Shown here: positions 6,402 through 6,838 of the stretch, piece after piece
Layout of the letters: each line of letters starts with the position of its first letter
Position numbering within the stretch: position 1 is the stretch's first letter
Assembly (NCBI GenBank): GCA_038232215.1
Contig: JBBSIG010000139.1
Location: 1 to 6,838 of the forward strand
Direction: 5' to 3'
DNA length: 6,838 bases
From: JBBSIG01 sp038232215
Lineage (GTDB): Bacteria; Actinomycetota; Thermoleophilia; Gaiellales; Gaiellaceae
The notes under the pieces: generated by a model
Seen by the model: only the letters and a program-made list of their open reading frames with translations
Databases searched by the model: none
Told to the model about the DNA's origin: nothing
Translations under genes and position numbers: made by a program

Positions 6402-6719
6402 ATGGCCCAGGCAGCAGAAGCCGCAGTCTCGCTGGACGTTCCGACGCGGCCGAGGCTCGTCTTCTTCCACTCGTCGCTGTCCGGGCACTGCCGCCGCGTC
6501 GAAGGCTTCCTCGCGCAGGTCCTGCAGCGGCGGCAGAACCACGCCACCTTCCAGCTCCTGAAGGTCTCGCGCGAGCAGCGGCCCGACCTGGTCGAGCGGT
6601 TCGAGGTCGACGAGCTGCCGACCCTCGTGGTGATCGAGGGGAACGCCGTGCGGGCGAGGCTGGCCTGCCCCCGCGGCTGCCGGGAGATCGAGAGCTTCCT
6701 CGCTCCCTGGCTCCGCTAA
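6402..6719 (+). CDS. Thioredoxin-fold protein with incomplete active site
   Basis: This 105-aa protein has the order of elements expected of a small thioredoxin. A beta-strand RLVFFHSSLSGHC (18-30) is followed by a helix (31-44), a strand FQLLKVSRE (50-58), a helix ending in RFEVDELPTLVVIEGN (66-81) with the likely cis-proline Pro73, and a C-terminal helix REIESFLAPWL. The active-site position reads SGHC (27-30) instead of CxxC: only the second cysteine, Cys30, remains. Two further cysteines occur in CPRGC (89-93). A classic dithiol disulfide exchange is therefore unlikely; a monothiol or structural role, or pairing of Cys30 with a C-terminal cysteine, is possible. No signal peptide is visible, so it is probably cytoplasmic. 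The start is supported by GGAGG six bases upstream. It is transcribed divergently from fabF. Assignment rests on motif order, not a database match. Confidence 0.72.
   Translation: MAQAAEAAVSLDVPTRPRLVFFHSSLSGHCRRVEGFLAQVLQRRQNHATFQLLKVSREQRPDLVERFEVDELPTLVVIEGNAVRARLACPRGCREIESFLAPWLR

Positions 6720-6838
<119 letters not shown>

Overview
The window looks like a piece of chromosome from a GC-rich actinobacterium. Codon third positions are almost all G or C, GTG is often used as a start codon, and genes are packed with 4-base overlaps or gaps of a few dozen bases. My best guess is the Thermoleophilia side of the phylum (Solirubrobacterales or Gaiellales relatives), based on the flavour of the proteins; this is inference. 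There are no transposases, integrases, tRNA or rRNA genes, CRISPR arrays or phage genes. The last 119 bases contain only G and C, begin with a near-unbroken G run, and are most likely a sequencing or assembly artefact at a contig end.

Left part (1-3287). The window opens inside a small membrane protein of the DUF1360 family (+). It is followed 20 bases later by a large glycogen-debranching-type glycosidase (+, 667 aa). A Ca2+/H+ exchanger-like membrane antiporter (-, 350 aa) runs towards it and ends only 11 bases away.

Middle (3288-5058). A 40-bp divergent spacer separates the antiporter from a flavin-reductase-domain protein (+, 156 aa, GTG start). That gene is coupled by a 4-base GTGA overlap to a HAD-family sugar-phosphatase or phosphomutase-like hydrolase (+, 214 aa). 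The HAD gene collides tail to tail, with a 26-base overlap, with a class I O-methyltransferase gene (-, 214 aa).

Right part (5055-6838). The O-methyltransferase is the downstream partner of fabF (-, 410 aa, 3-oxoacyl-ACP synthase II), again through a GTGA overlap. A 114-bp divergent spacer carries a probable fabF -10 box, an imperfect inverted repeat and a strong Shine-Dalgarno site. It leads into a 105-aa thioredoxin-fold protein (+) that has lost the first active-site cysteine. The G/C-only tail follows.

The genes do not form a single pathway. The set reads as housekeeping metabolism: storage-polysaccharide turnover, cation homeostasis, flavin reduction, phosphate-ester hydrolysis, fatty-acid elongation and redox. 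I see no convincing new multi-gene system. The most interesting local signals are three TAnnnT boxes 6-8 bases from start codons (likely leaderless transcripts), the fabF/O-methyltransferase coupling, and the atypical thioredoxin-like protein.
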